Shown one piece after another: positions 43,208 through 53,028 of a stretch of 64,000 bases of DNA (the stretch's first letter is position 1; every line of letters begins with the position of its first letter). Below the pieces are notes generated by a model that had not been told where the DNA came from, searched no databases, and was given only the letters and a program-made list of their open reading frames with translations. The stretch lies in the NCBI GenBank assembly GCA_938743325.2, contig OW568868.1, forward strand, positions 310,001-374,000, written 5' to 3'. The position numbers and the translations under genes are program-made. The DNA is from Pycnococcus provasolii (lineage: Eukaryota; Chlorophyta; Pseudoscourfieldiophyceae; Pseudoscourfieldiales; Pycnococcaceae).

Positions 43208-46200
43208 ATGGACACGCAAGACACTCACGTCTCGCCCATACGCGCGGCGTTCGCGTCGCAGCTCGCGCGCCTAGAGAGGCAACTCAACAGGGAAAAGGAG
43301 GCGTACGTACGAGCTTCTTCGGTGGCCGTGCGGTGCAAATCCAAAAGTGCCGGTATGCACAGCCTCGACGAAAGAGGCCGCGGCGCCCTTAAGACGACGA
43401 CAAGCCTTGGCTTGCAGACACCACTTGCGGAAAGAAGTGGGAACAAGTGCAACCGTCGCCCCAAGACAGCATCTCCGGCTGGTAGATTGCGCTCGACGGC
43501 GCAACCACATCACCAGCAGAAGCAGAAGATTCGGCACAAATCCAGCTCGGCGAGAGGGCATCGCGGCAGCGACGCCACGGCTGTGCCAGCAAAGCCAAAG
43601 GCGGAGGAGCAACAGCAGGTCGTGAAGCAGAGCCGGCACACGTACAACGATACGCTCAGATTTGTGCGTGCAGCGTACGGAATGCCGAGTTCAACAGCAG
43701 GTCAACTGGCACCGACGATGTCAAAGGATGCTGCACTCGTGTCTCAACAGCAACGCGTTCGTGCCGAGGCTGACATCGCGAGGCTACGCGCACGGGTCGA
43801 GGCGGCGGCACGCGAGGCGATGGATCGCGAACTTTGCGCTGAGCAGGAGAGACGAGATCTCACGACGCGCATGGGATGGGACAACGTGCGCGCGCGCGTT
43901 TTTGACATGCCTGAAAGGGCTCTCGTGGAGCCGGATGGGGGCTTAGCTTTAGTCGACTATAAGCCTCTGCATCCACCCACAGTGCCGCCGGAGATGGCGC
44001 ATGCTGCCGCAGTGGCTATTCGTGCCGCACAAGATACCCTGCTCGCTACTCTTGCGGATCGACAGAAGCAAGCGTACGAGGCTGTTTGCGCTGAAGATGC
44101 ACACAAGGAAGCTATGGCAGCGGCTGCGCGCGAAGCCGCCATGAAGATTGTCGCGTCGACTCTTGACAAGGTCCAGCAGGCTGGCGGAGTTGAGGCACTG
44201 CGCGAGCGGAGCATGGAAGAAAGACACAAGGAGCAGGCAGCTCATGCCGACTACATACGACGACGAATGAAGACGGGTGCCGCGGAGGCGGCATCACTTC
44301 GCCGAGCACTTGACCTTCTGCGTCGGCGCGTGGGAAATTATAACGCTCGCGTGTTTGCATGCCCAGATGCTGGATACGGTGAATTTCTTCGGCGATGCAT
44401 GAAAGAGCAAGGTTGGGTCGAAGCTAGTGCCGGCAACGTGCAACGTCCACCTGAATCTTGCGCGCGCGCGTCAGTGGGAGATCTCAGTGCCGCCGCAGCT
44501 GCTCAGCTGGATGCCGATGGAACCTGGCAGGTGGTGATCACGCGTAAGATGCCTGCCCGAGGTTGTGTGCCGGGGCAGGTTCTCCCACAGCTGCCGCAGC
44601 TACGAGCTATTTCCACAAAAGGTGGCCTTGCAACGGTGATGCGAAAACAGCTTGTCATGGCTGAAAGGTCGCTGGATGCGACGGAGGTGACGCACGACGA
44701 GCCGCAGAAAACGACATTCGACGCACGCACAGGTGCTATCATGCAGTGCACATGTCCTCGAACGTACGACTTGTCCTGCGCACGACAGCTCGACGTATTT
44801 AGAAGGGATTACCAATTATCCACAGCGTATGCAATTCTTGCTTGCTGCGAAATTTCGGGTGAGCCTTGTGTCCCCGCGACCGATTCCACGGGATGGGCAA
44901 GCGGGATGCCCGATCGATGCGCGATGCTATTGGCACTGCGTTACATTTTCACCGAGGGCTTGAAAACGGGCGCTGAAATCACGCTTGGCAGTGTCCGCGA
45001 CCTGCTGCGCGAGGCTCGGATCGAGGAGTGCGAGCTGACAAAGCCGCTGGGTGTGGAGGAGTATGCGAGTCTGCGGGAATACCTCGCGAAGATGCGGGAT
45101 GCGGGACTGCAGAAAGAAAAACCTGGACTCGCCGCCTACTTTCAGGCAGAAGATTCTATTCTCGTACGTGGAGAATCGCCTCCTGAGGTTATCACGACTT
45201 TATACGTTGTCGAAGATACTGTTAAGGTCAGCCTTATCATACCGGCTTCTCAGATGCCCTTGCACGCAGAGACCACGCACGATGATGAAGATGCAGTGCT
45301 CCAATGCTTGTGCGTGCGCGTCGCACGATCGTTATCAGCCAATAACTGGCAGGCTTCGATGAACGGACCTTCAAATATATGGGTGTGCAAACCCATCGCG
45401 GCAGCACGTGGCGAAGGCATTCATGTGTGCGACACGTTCGACTCGATCATGCGCCTGTCCGGTGCCAAGAATGCAAGTCTTATCGTACAAAAGTACCTCG
45501 AGCGTCCGGCTGTCCACAGCACGTCCGCCGGGCTGTGCAAGATCGATCTGCGCGTTTGGGTAGCCTGCTTAACTGGCAGAATTTCATCCGCTGGCACCAA
45601 GGTCGAAGCGGCTGCCTACGTTTACGATGCCATACTTGTGCGGGTGGCATCCTGTGCTCACACGCTCAGGCCCAACTCCATGCACCGTGCACGTGCGGGG
45701 AATGCGTCACGTGAAGTGAATGGTGGTGGTGGTGGTGGTGGCGGCGGCGGTAACCCGCACCTGTGCAATCGTGCGCTTTCTTCGGGCGGGGCAGAAGCTC
45801 TCGACTTGTACACATGGCTCGAAGCACGTGCGGCTGGCCTAGAAAGTGGGCGCAATTCGCATGCCTCGATCACGACTGCGTCTCGGACACGCATTTTGGA
45901 CGAGCAAAGATCATTCATCACCAGTCAGATTAGATCGCAGGTTTCGGGAGCGCTGCGCATCGGCGCTCCATCTCTATTTGGTCGTGACGATGCGATGCGG
46001 TCAACCGTGAACTCGGGACTTGAGCTGCTTGGCTTCGACTTTCTAATTGACGCCGACGATCGATGCTACTTGCTAGAGGTGAACGAGGGTCCTGACTTGC
46101 GCGTACATAGTCGAGACACGCCAGGCGATGCTGCCAAAGCTTCAATGATGTCGGACCTCGTTGGTCTGTATGAGCTTGCGGCAGCGAGTGCTGAGATCGA

Positions 46201-46294
46201 TGCCTACGATGTGGCTGCCTCAAACGAAGGCGGCGACCTTCGACAGCCCGCCCAATTTCCAGATTGCGTTCGGTCGTGGAGGCGTGTTGTCTAG
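43208..46294 (+). CDS. Tubulin-tyrosine-ligase-like (TTLL) enzyme
   Basis: 1028 residues from the ATG at 43208. The first ~700 residues are basic and then helical/coiled-coil (IRAAFASQLARLERQLNREK at the start, DIARLRARVEAAAREAMDRE later) with a possible degenerate domain in the middle. The C-terminal ~300 residues form an ATP-grasp TTL domain: NIWVCKPIAAARGEGIHV (family 'W.VKP...RG.GI'), SLIVQKYLERPAVH, CKIDLRVWVACLTG and LLGFDFLIDADDRCYLLEVN, the last with the metal-binding Glu and Asn. TTLL enzymes add glutamate, glycine or tyrosine to tubulin and act on axonemes; which chain is made cannot be decided. A glycine run (GGGGGGGG, near 45722) interrupts the domain in a loop. Divergent from APR. 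Confidence 0.88.
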   Translation: MDTQDTHVSPIRAAFASQLARLERQLNREKEAYVRASSVAVRCKSKSAGMHSLDERGRGALKTTTSLGLQTPLAERSGNKCNRRPKTASPAGRLRSTAQPHHQQKQKIRHKSSSARGHRGSDATAVPAKPKAEEQQQVVKQSRHTYNDTLRFVRAAYGMPSSTAGQLAPTMSKDAALVSQQQRVRAEADIARLRARVEAAAREAMDRELCAEQERRDLTTRMGWDNVRARVFDMPERALVEPDGGLALVDYKPLHPPTVPPEMAHAAAVAIRAAQDTLLATLADRQKQAYEAVCAEDAHKEAMAAAAREAAMKIVASTLDKVQQAGGVEALRERSMEERHKEQAAHADYIRRRMKTGAAEAASLRRALDLLRRRVGNYNARVFACPDAGYGEFLRRCMKEQGWVEASAGNVQRPPESCARASVGDLSAAAAAQLDADGTWQVVITRKMPARGCVPGQVLPQLPQLRAISTKGGLATVMRKQLVMAERSLDATEVTHDEPQKTTFDARTGAIMQCTCPRTYDLSCARQLDVFRRDYQLSTAYAILACCEISGEPCVPATDSTGWASGMPDRCAMLLALRYIFTEGLKTGAEITLGSVRDLLREARIEECELTKPLGVEEYASLREYLAKMRDAGLQKEKPGLAAYFQAEDSILVRGESPPEVITTLYVVEDTVKVSLIIPASQMPLHAETTHDDEDAVLQCLCVRVARSLSANNWQASMNGPSNIWVCKPIAAARGEGIHVCDTFDSIMRLSGAKNASLIVQKYLERPAVHSTSAGLCKIDLRVWVACLTGRISSAGTKVEAAAYVYDAILVRVASCAHTLRPNSMHRARAGNASREVNGGGGGGGGGGNPHLCNRALSSGGAEALDLYTWLEARAAGLESGRNSHASITTASRTRILDEQRSFITSQIRSQVSGALRIGAPSLFGRDDAMRSTVNSGLELLGFDFLIDADDRCYLLEVNEGPDLRVHSRDTPGDAAKASMMSDLVGLYELAAASAEIDAYDVAASNEGGDLRQPAQFPDCVRSWRRVV

Positions 46295-46785
46295 CTAGAA
46301 GGAGATTTTGTGAAGTAACAATACAAATGTGTATTATTTCCATTCATTTACACCTTCTCATCCTTGTCCTTGTCGTCGCCTCTGACTATGAGTAACGCCT
46401 TCACGAATGTCGCACCAAGCCCTAATCGTCCAATTTAAAAACCCTTCCACCCACCGCAAGTCGAAAACATTTGTCTGAAAATGACGGCAGGACATGCGCA
46501 TCATCTTGCAACCTTCATTTTTCTTTCCGTTATAAAATAATGACGTTTTGGGTTGACCAATACCCGGGTAGTGAGGTGAAACATAAAAATGGCGTCGTAT
46601 ATGTACGTGCCCAGTCGGAAGATGGTAAATATGTATGGTTCCGAGGAAGTGCAAACAGGTTCGGGATCGGAGGGCCTCCCTTTCCTTCCCCTCCCCTCCA
46701 CGACACCATCTTCCGGTTCCGCAGACGTTACTTATAAACTAATATTTCCATTCAAATCATAAATTATATTTCGAATACACAAACT
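46295..46785. other. Convergent intergenic region, part of an inverted duplication
   Basis: 491 bases between TTLL (+) and the dehydrogenase-like gene (-). Bases about 46420-46610 recur inverted at 56645-56822; the shared part includes AACCCAAAACGTCATTAT (read on the minus strand) and a CCACCCACCGCAAGTCGAAA stretch. Bases about 46610-46780 recur only in part near 54545-54611. Confidence 0.7.
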
Positions 46786-47466
46786 TTACGCCGCAGCAAC
46801 GAGCAAGACGGCGAGCACGAAAACGGCGCCATCTGTCGTTGTTGTCGTCGCCTCTAACGTCGTCGTCGTCGTCACCTCTGTCGTTGTTGTCGTCGCCTCT
46901 GTCGTTGTCGTTGTCGTCGTCGCCGGTGTAGTCGTCGTCGTCGTCACCTCTGTCGTTGTCGTCGTCATCGTCGCCTCTGTCGTTGTCGTCGTCATCGTCG
47001 CCGGTGTAGTCGTCGTCGCCGTCGCCGCCGGTGTAGTCGTCGTCGTCGTCGTCGTCGTCGCCTCTGTCGTCGTCGCCGGTGTAGTCGTCATCGCCGTCGT
47101 CGTCGTCGCCGGTGTAGTCGTCGTCGTCGTCGTCGTCGCCGGTGTAGTCGTCGTCGTTGTCGTCGCCGGTGTAGTCGTATGCCAAGCTAGACGGTAAACT
47201 GCGTTTTTTCCGTCATCTGAAATTAGGACGGAACCGTCGGGTAATAGTTCGACGTCAACTGGGCGACCCCATGCAGAGTCGGAGGATCTGTCAAGCCAGC
47301 CATCAATGAGCACGTCGTGCGTCTTAACCTCGCCCGTTGAGCGCAGCACGACACGATGGACGGAGTATCCAATCTTTCGGCTCCGATTCCACGAGCCGTG
47401 CAAAGCAACTAATACGGTCGTCTCGTTCGCGTCGTCTGGAAAGTCACTCTTCGGCAGTACATGCGC
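46420..47466 (-). repeat. Inverted duplication, arm A
   Basis: The 3' third of the dehydrogenase-like gene and about 370 bases downstream of it. Its coding part matches 54160-54538 at roughly 98 percent by direct comparison (five differences in about 305 bases before the threonine tract); the non-coding part is less similar and partly missing in arm B. Confidence 0.85.
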
Positions 47467-48510
47467 TCCACCCTCCGAAAAGCTGCGGTTATAAAAGCGC
47501 ATGCCCAACGGAGCCGTGTGTGGTCCAAGCGCCTGTATGCGGCCATTTTGCTCCAGCGTGGCTGCGCCACCGCCCTCGCCAGGAGAACCACAACTTCGCG
47601 TCGAACCGCCTGGATTCATTGATGGGTCAGAGTGTGGCGATATGACGCCAGCGTCGCGGACGTAAGGGTCTCCAGAACCTGCCCCATGACAGTACGGATA
47701 TCCAAATTTTCCCGGAAGTGGGCTTGTTGGCTCGTTGACACGAACCACATTCAACGTACAGTCAGGCACGTCATCCCCGAGGCCATCAGCGCCATTGTCT
47801 GTGAAGTACAGCTCTCCGTCGTTGTGCGTGTGGAAGTCGAACCCCACGGTATTTCGAACGCCGGTGGCAACTGGCTCAAGACCTGTGCCGTCGTACCGGA
47901 TGCGATTAATTGAGCCATACGTCATGGGGCCACTTCCTACTGTTTCCATGGTGCAGATATTGCACGGCGCGCCGATAGGAACGTAAAGCCAGGTGCGCGT
48001 TGGATCAAAACGTATGAATTTCCAACCGTGAGAAGCGTCCGACGGGAACGCGTCACTTATCAGCGTCGGATTCCCAAATGGCTTACCGGCTAGCGCAGCA
48101 TCGTCGACGTTATCATACCGCCACAGCCGATTAACTTGGGCAAGGAAGAGCGAATTGCCACGATACGCAATGCCGTTTGGCGTGCTCTTATCGGCGATGA
48201 CCGTGACGGTGCTTTCTGCCACGCCGTCGTTATCTGCGTCGATGAGGGCATACACCCTCGTCGACCTCCGCGTCGAGACGTACACAATCCACTCCGGCCG
48301 GCGGTCGCTCAAGGCGAGTGAGCGTGCGTTTGGCACGTCAGGTGAGAAGTACGTGAGACGATACTCGCCTCCTTGTTGCGCGTTTGTGTTCGCGGGAAGT
48401 ACGCGCAAGGTGGTGGTTTTCGTCAAGTCTTCGTTGGCGATGGCCGTGCCCGCTAGTGCGAGGAGAGCGAGGCAAGAGAAGGAGAGCACATCAACCAGGC
48501 GTGCGGGCAT
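46786..48510 (-). CDS. Secreted glucose/sorbosone dehydrogenase-like beta-propeller with Thr-rich tail
   Basis: 574 residues from the ATG at 48510; the frame remains open upstream but the residues there are not conserved-looking. The N-terminus is a signal peptide (VLSFSCLALLALAGTAIAN). The body follows the PQQ-dependent soluble glucose/sorbosone dehydrogenase propeller: EWIVYVSTRRSTRVYAL, STPNGIAYRGNSLFLAQVNR, WKFIRFDPTRTWLYVPIGAP, CTMETVGSGPMTYGSINRIR, NTVGFDFHTHNDGELYFTDN and LLPDGSVLISDDGKNAVYRL. Such enzymes oxidise sugars outside the cell; PQQ binding was not verified. Residues from about 450 are threonine-rich repeats (TTTTTPATTTT), likely heavily glycosylated, and the end (FVLAVLLVAAA) is a short hydrophobic tail as in GPI-anchor signals. 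The gene's 3' end has been copied to 54160. Confidence 0.82.
   Translation of the reverse strand: MPARLVDVLSFSCLALLALAGTAIANEDLTKTTTLRVLPANTNAQQGGEYRLTYFSPDVPNARSLALSDRRPEWIVYVSTRRSTRVYALIDADNDGVAESTVTVIADKSTPNGIAYRGNSLFLAQVNRLWRYDNVDDAALAGKPFGNPTLISDAFPSDASHGWKFIRFDPTRTWLYVPIGAPCNICTMETVGSGPMTYGSINRIRYDGTGLEPVATGVRNTVGFDFHTHNDGELYFTDNGADGLGDDVPDCTLNVVRVNEPTSPLPGKFGYPYCHGAGSGDPYVRDAGVISPHSDPSMNPGGSTRSCGSPGEGGGAATLEQNGRIQALGPHTAPLGMRFYNRSFSEGGAHVLPKSDFPDDANETTVLVALHGSWNRSRKIGYSVHRVVLRSTGEVKTHDVLIDGWLDRSSDSAWGRPVDVELLPDGSVLISDDGKNAVYRLAWHTTTPATTTTTTTPATTTTTTTTPATTTTAMTTTPATTTEATTTTTTTTTPAATATTTTPATMTTTTTEATMTTTTTEVTTTTTTPATTTTTTTEATTTTTEVTTTTTLEATTTTTDGAVFVLAVLLVAAA
46835..47175 (-). repeat. 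Trinucleotide minisatellite encoding Thr/Pro/Ala-rich tail
   Basis: Arrays of GTC/GTT units with interspersed GCCGGTGTAGTC segments encode the threonine-rich C-terminal region. In the other two minus-strand frames it would encode aspartate-rich repeats; those frames are not genes. The duplicated copy near 54440-54490 is much shorter. Confidence 0.85.
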
Positions 48511-48742
48511 GGAGTTGTGACCGTGGTGGAGGTGACGTGTTGGGAGCCAAAGGGACCTCAAACAGGGCACAGGGCACAGGTGCGAAGTGAAACCCCAATC
48601 CATCCGCCTCCGCCTCCGCCTTGTGCTTGTGCTATCCTTCTCCGCCCCGTTCTCCGCTTTCTTTCCACCACACATCCCATCCCCTCCCCTCCCCTCTCCC
48701 GTCCCCATCCCCATTCCACGCCCCACGCAAATTGCACCAGCC
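48511..48742. promoter_or_regulatory. Divergent promoter, dehydrogenase-like (-) and HisRS (+)
   Basis: 232 bases. Bases about 48640-48720 are strongly C/T-rich on the plus strand (repeats of CCCCTCCCCT), directly before the HisRS ATG at 48743. The dehydrogenase side lacks such a tract. Confidence 0.5.
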
Positions 48743-50257
48743 ATGCCGCACACCATCGCCCTGCTCAGAAGGTGGGGCGCGCTCACCAAAGCAAGAGCAC
48801 ACACAAACAGACTGTCCTCGCGCGCTAACGCATATGGGGCAGCAGCCTCCTCGCAGGTCGAAACTGTGGGGGCGGGCGGAGGGCGGTCGTCGGCGGCGTC
48901 GGCGGTCGTCAAGAAGCAGCAATCAGCGTCCGAGGAGAAAGTCAAGATGATCGACTTGAATCCGCCACGAGGCACGCGCGACTTCCTTCCAGCGGAGATG
49001 CGAGTGCAGAAGTGGCTCTTCTCCAAGTTTGCGCAGGTGAGCGAAATGTACGGATTCGACGAAATCATGGCGCCCGTTCTTGAGAACGAGGCGCTCTTCA
49101 CGCGAAAGGGGGGTGAGGAGATCACGCAGCAGTTGTACAACTTCACGGACAAGGGTGACCGGCCGGTGTCACTTAGACCAGAGCTCACACCGAGCTTGGC
49201 ACGCATCGTGCTCAAACAGGGCAAGGGTGCAATCTATCCACTCAAGTACTACGCCATCGGGCAGTGCTGGCGCTACGAGCGAATGACGCGTGGGCGCAGA
49301 CGGGAGCACTACCAGTGGAACATGGACGTCGTCGGCGTATCGGACGTCTCGGCCGAGGCAGAGCTCATCGCGGCGCTTGTCACGTTCATGCAGCGTGTTG
49401 GACTTAGCGATAAGGACGTTGGCATCAAGATATCGACGCGGAGCCTGCTGGCAGAGGTGCTGGCCGCCGCCGGAGTGCCCGACGACGCGTTCGTGCCCGT
49501 GTGCATTGCCGTTGACAAGCTTGACAAGGTGGGCGAGGAGAAAGTGCGTGAGGAGCTCGCGGCTGTGGGCGTGCCAGACTCTGCCGCAACTCAGATTTTA
49601 GCCGCGCTAAAGGTAACGAGCCTGGAGGACATGCAGGAACTCCTCGGTGAGAGCACGAAAGCCCTCGACGAGCTGACCGAGCTCTTTCGCATGCTTGACG
49701 CACGTGGCATGTCCGACTGGCTGGTGTTTGACCCAAGCGTTGTGCGTGGTCTGTCGTACTACACTGGCGTTGTGTTCGAAGGTTTTGACCGCAAGGGCGA
49801 GTTGCGCGCCATTTTCGGTGGGGGACGGTACGATCGGCTGATGAGCACGTACGGTGGCGAGGACATTCCATGCGCAGGCTTTGGATTTGGCGATGCAGTC
49901 ATCATGGAGCTCCTGAGTGAACGCAACCTCATGCCAAGTGATGCGGAGATCCGGCGCGTTCTTGGCATACCAGAGACCATCGTGGTGAGCGCGACATCCG
50001 AGGCGATGTTCGACGCAGCGGGAACCGTGGCGGAGAAGTTGCGATGCCGTCAAGCCGACGCCGCGGACGGCGTGACGAGGGTGGACCTCGTACTGGAAAA
50101 GAAAAAGAAGCTCAAGTGGATCTTCAAGCTGTGCGATCGTGTCGCGGCGTCCACGCTCTACCTTGTAGGCGAGAAGGAGTGGGCTGATGGCCAGAAGGTG
50201 GTGAAGAAGGACCTAGCCACCGGAGAGCAGGAGGCGATCGCGCTGGATGAACTTTGA
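48743..50257 (+). CDS. HARS: Histidyl-tRNA synthetase, organellar type
   Basis: 504 residues from the ATG at 48743. About 75 residues of Ala/Arg/Ser-rich sequence look like a plastid/mitochondrial targeting peptide. The class II core follows: PPRGTRDFLPAEMRVQKWLF (motif 1 region), SLRPELTPSLARI, motif 2 WRYERMTRGRRREHYQWNMD near residue 175, the histidine-binding loop VVRGLSYYTGVVFEGFDR, and motif 3 AIFGGGRYDRLM with FGFGDAVI. The C-terminal anticodon-binding domain is shorter (about 400-504). The bacterial-like motif details fit the dual-targeted plant organellar enzyme. Convergent with MLH1. Confidence 0.94.
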   Translation: MPHTIALLRRWGALTKARAHTNRLSSRANAYGAAASSQVETVGAGGGRSSAASAVVKKQQSASEEKVKMIDLNPPRGTRDFLPAEMRVQKWLFSKFAQVSEMYGFDEIMAPVLENEALFTRKGGEEITQQLYNFTDKGDRPVSLRPELTPSLARIVLKQGKGAIYPLKYYAIGQCWRYERMTRGRRREHYQWNMDVVGVSDVSAEAELIAALVTFMQRVGLSDKDVGIKISTRSLLAEVLAAAGVPDDAFVPVCIAVDKLDKVGEEKVREELAAVGVPDSAATQILAALKVTSLEDMQELLGESTKALDELTELFRMLDARGMSDWLVFDPSVVRGLSYYTGVVFEGFDRKGELRAIFGGGRYDRLMSTYGGEDIPCAGFGFGDAVIMELLSERNLMPSDAEIRRVLGIPETIVVSATSEAMFDAAGTVAEKLRCRQADAADGVTRVDLVLEKKKKLKWIFKLCDRVAASTLYLVGEKEWADGQKVVKKDLATGEQEAIALDEL

Positions 50258-50454
50258 AATTGCAATGTGCTATTTTTCCTTTGATTGCTCCTTCAGTAAT
50301 TGAATGGAGTTTATTTTGTCCAGCGGTCGTCCATTCACAACATTCACATTCACCATGGCGCTGGTGGCGTCCTATAAAGGGGAATGAATCTGTCTTGCAG
50401 TTACAGCACATTTATTTTGTCGTCAATGTGGTCAATATTGTTTTGTCACCTTGT

Positions 50455-53028
50455 TCACCTCTCGAATACACGATATAGCTGCTCAAGACTCGTGAGCTTG
50501 AGGAGGCTTCCGTCCTGCAGGCGAGATCGCGGCGGGTCCACGTGATTCCAGCGCATGTCCTCCATTAGCGTATGGCGCACCCAGTTGCGCGAACTCCAAA
50601 TGCGGTGTTGAGAGGGGCTCGCGTCACGGACATCTGATGACGTGTCAGATCCGTCTATGCCATTTTCCGTCGTCTCCGCGGCGCCCACGTTCACTGGTGG
50701 GAAGGCGTAAAGCGCCGCCACGAGGCTTGCGATCCCCTCGTGTGCGTGCGGTGCATCCGTGAAATCTATGCGAGATACGGCGAGAAGGAAGCCCGGAATC
50801 CGGCGGGCATCGAGCGGCATGCCCTCGATCGGCATTGGCACGTGCGTAAGCGTGCCGTGATCATCGATGTGCAGCTGGTAGCAATCGCCGAGCGTCGATC
50901 GATTGGCCATTAGCACACCAAGAGCTATGTGAGCAGCCGATTCCAAACCGCCATCGTCGCTTGCTTCCAATTCGAGTGCGCTCTTAAGCATTTGTGACAC
51001 ATGTGGCTGTGGCGCATCCACCACCAAAGCATCGAGTGCGGTGTACGGAGCACCGCCGTCGGGTGATGCCACGACAGCCAGGCTAACCTTTCGTGAGACG
51101 AAGTCTCCCACCCAAGTGGGAAGGTGCATGACGTAGAGCTTCGTCTCGTGCTGTACGGCGGCGCGCACGTTGTCTACCATGCCAACGAAGACGTGCTCGC
51201 GCATAATCTGCCTCAGAATCGTACTGCCAGCATTTCCAAGAGAAATAGCATTTGCACGCGCGCACATCGCGCGCAGCTCCACGGGAAAGCCTGCCTGCAT
51301 CCACGCGAGCGATCGTGGGCCCGTAGATGACGCTTCCTTTGGTGGAGACACCATGCACACGCGCGAGGGCGCAGTACCAAGTGCTGGAGGGTCGACGGAG
51401 GCATCTTTGGCTTCGCCGCCGCCCATCTTCTCGGGCAGATGTGCGGCATCCTCAGCAGCAGCACCTTCGACGTTTCCGCCAGACTCATCTGCCAGACCGA
51501 GCACGTCATGTGCGCCTCCCTCCGTTCGTCGGCGCTTCGGCGCGTCGCGTGCAGCGGTCGCCAATGCGCTGGATCTTCCGCTGTCTACGGCGTCCAGGCG
51601 AACGGTGTACTTTTCTAGCGCACCAGGTGCCATGCGTGCGTCGACGCGCACTAGCTTATGATCTCCGCCAGCCTTATCGCGTCGTGTGGTGGTGGGTGTC
51701 TTCAGGCGGGCCGCCAATGGCGAGTCGTTCTCCTCCGTGCCCCCGGCGTCCTTTGCTCCCTTGCTGGAACGAGTGTTACCTCCGGCAGCGGGAGCGGGGA
51801 CGGGAGCGGGAGGTTGAATGGGTGCGAACGGCAAGGTTGCCTGCCGCGGTTCGTATAGCCTCCTCGCATTTGACTGCAACATCGCCTCCTCGACCGCGGA
51901 CGCGACGCGCATGGCAATGGCGTTGTGATGCAGGAATGCCACCTCGCGCTTCGTTGGACTGACGTTCACATCAACATGCTCCGGGGGAAGCGTGAGCTTA
52001 AGAAGACAGAATGGCTTGCTGTGCTTGCCCTGCAGACCACACGTGCTTGCATGCACCGACTCGACGGCGCGTTTCAGCGCTGCCGACTCGACGAGTCTGT
52101 CATTGACGAACAGCACGAAGTTGGAACGCTTCCCTCGATACTCGGAGCTCGTGATGAAGCCGTCGGCACGAAATTGCATCGCGTCATCGTCGTCGTTACC
52201 GCCTTCTGGCATCACACTTGAAGGCTGCGTTGCGGTTGCTGCGTGGTCCGCCGCGCTCACCTCCGTCACACACCGCACGTCAAGAAGGCAGTCGGCAACG
52301 TCGCCCCCGTAGACGCGACGTATGGCCGCGCGAGCGGTCAAGTCGGGCGTGGTGTGTAAGTCGAAAGATGCCGCCCCTTCCTTTCTGACAGAGATTCCCA
52401 CGCCGGGCCTGCCGCTCGCGTACGCCATGCATACCTGCAGTACTCTGCTCGCTTCCTCGGCGTGCGACCGCATCGCAGCCCTTCTCTGCGGCGTGTTGTA
52501 GAAAATGTTCTCGACATTGATCGTCGTTCCCGTGGCGTGCTCGTGCGGCCATGGAACGCTCCTCGGCGCGGCCTCCATCTCTCCGTCTCTGTACGCCGTC
52601 GTGTACGCCATGTCGACGCCCGCCTCCGTTAACGTGTTCGCGTCTGCCGCGTGTCGGGTGACAATTGACACGTGCGCGACGTGCGATGCCGACGCCAGCG
52701 CCTCGCCTCGGAAGCCAAATGTCCCAACTTCCCCTCGCTCAAGAGCCTCATACGACAGTAGCTTGGACGTTGCGTGTCGTGTGCACAGCAGTGGCAGGTC
52801 GGACGACCTCACGCCGTGTCCGTCATCGCGTATGGAGAGCAGTGCGAGTCCTCCTTGCTTGAGCGTTATGTCTATGGTGGTCGCATTAGCGTCGAGGGAG
52901 TTTTCGAGGAGTTCCTTCGCGACGCTGCTTGGTCGCTGCACCACCTCGCCTGCTGCGATGCGGTTGACGACAGACGCGGGCAGCAGAGCTATGTGCGCGG
53001 TGTGTGGCGACGAAGGCTCAGGCTCCAT
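50455..53028 (-). CDS. MLH1: DNA mismatch repair protein MLH1
   Basis: 857 residues from the ATG at 53028; an in-frame ATG at 53121 would add 31 residues of Gly/Pro/Phe-rich sequence and was not preferred. The GHKL ATPase motifs are intact: VVNRIAAGEVVQRPSSVAKE, LLENSLDANAT (general base Glu39 in KEL), RDDGHGV and TFGFRGEALASASH. The C-terminal dimerisation domain is present and ends EQLYRVFER, the MLH1 signature, but the final cysteine of the usual FERC is absent: the reading frame stops with TGA immediately after Arg. The threonine/acid-rich middle linker is long. MLH1 pairs with PMS1/PMS2 or MLH3 in mismatch repair and recombination. Its divergent partner is an IMPase gene about 180 bases away. 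Confidence 0.94.
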   Translation of the reverse strand: MEPEPSSPHTAHIALLPASVVNRIAAGEVVQRPSSVAKELLENSLDANATTIDITLKQGGLALLSIRDDGHGVRSSDLPLLCTRHATSKLLSYEALERGEVGTFGFRGEALASASHVAHVSIVTRHAADANTLTEAGVDMAYTTAYRDGEMEAAPRSVPWPHEHATGTTINVENIFYNTPQRRAAMRSHAEEASRVLQVCMAYASGRPGVGISVRKEGAASFDLHTTPDLTARAAIRRVYGGDVADCLLDVRCVTEVSAADHAATATQPSSVMPEGGNDDDDAMQFRADGFITSSEYRGKRSNFVLFVNDRLVESAALKRAVESVHASTCGLQGKHSKPFCLLKLTLPPEHVDVNVSPTKREVAFLHHNAIAMRVASAVEEAMLQSNARRLYEPRQATLPFAPIQPPAPVPAPAAGGNTRSSKGAKDAGGTEENDSPLAARLKTPTTTRRDKAGGDHKLVRVDARMAPGALEKYTVRLDAVDSGRSSALATAARDAPKRRRTEGGAHDVLGLADESGGNVEGAAAEDAAHLPEKMGGGEAKDASVDPPALGTAPSRVCMVSPPKEASSTGPRSLAWMQAGFPVELRAMCARANAISLGNAGSTILRQIMREHVFVGMVDNVRAAVQHETKLYVMHLPTWVGDFVSRKVSLAVVASPDGGAPYTALDALVVDAPQPHVSQMLKSALELEASDDGGLESAAHIALGVLMANRSTLGDCYQLHIDDHGTLTHVPMPIEGMPLDARRIPGFLLAVSRIDFTDAPHAHEGIASLVAALYAFPPVNVGAAETTENGIDGSDTSSDVRDASPSQHRIWSSRNWVRHTLMEDMRWNHVDPPRSRLQDGSLLKLTSLEQLYRVFER

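Noticed and set aside
45721-45751. Possible frame or assembly break in TTLL at a GGT/GGC run
   Set aside because: The reading frame continues through the glycine codons into the conserved ATP-grasp motifs, so it is a simple glycine loop.
46757-47185. Aspartate-rich minus-strand frame with DDDDYTGDDD repeats
   Set aside because: Alternate frame of the threonine-encoding minisatellite of the dehydrogenase-like gene.
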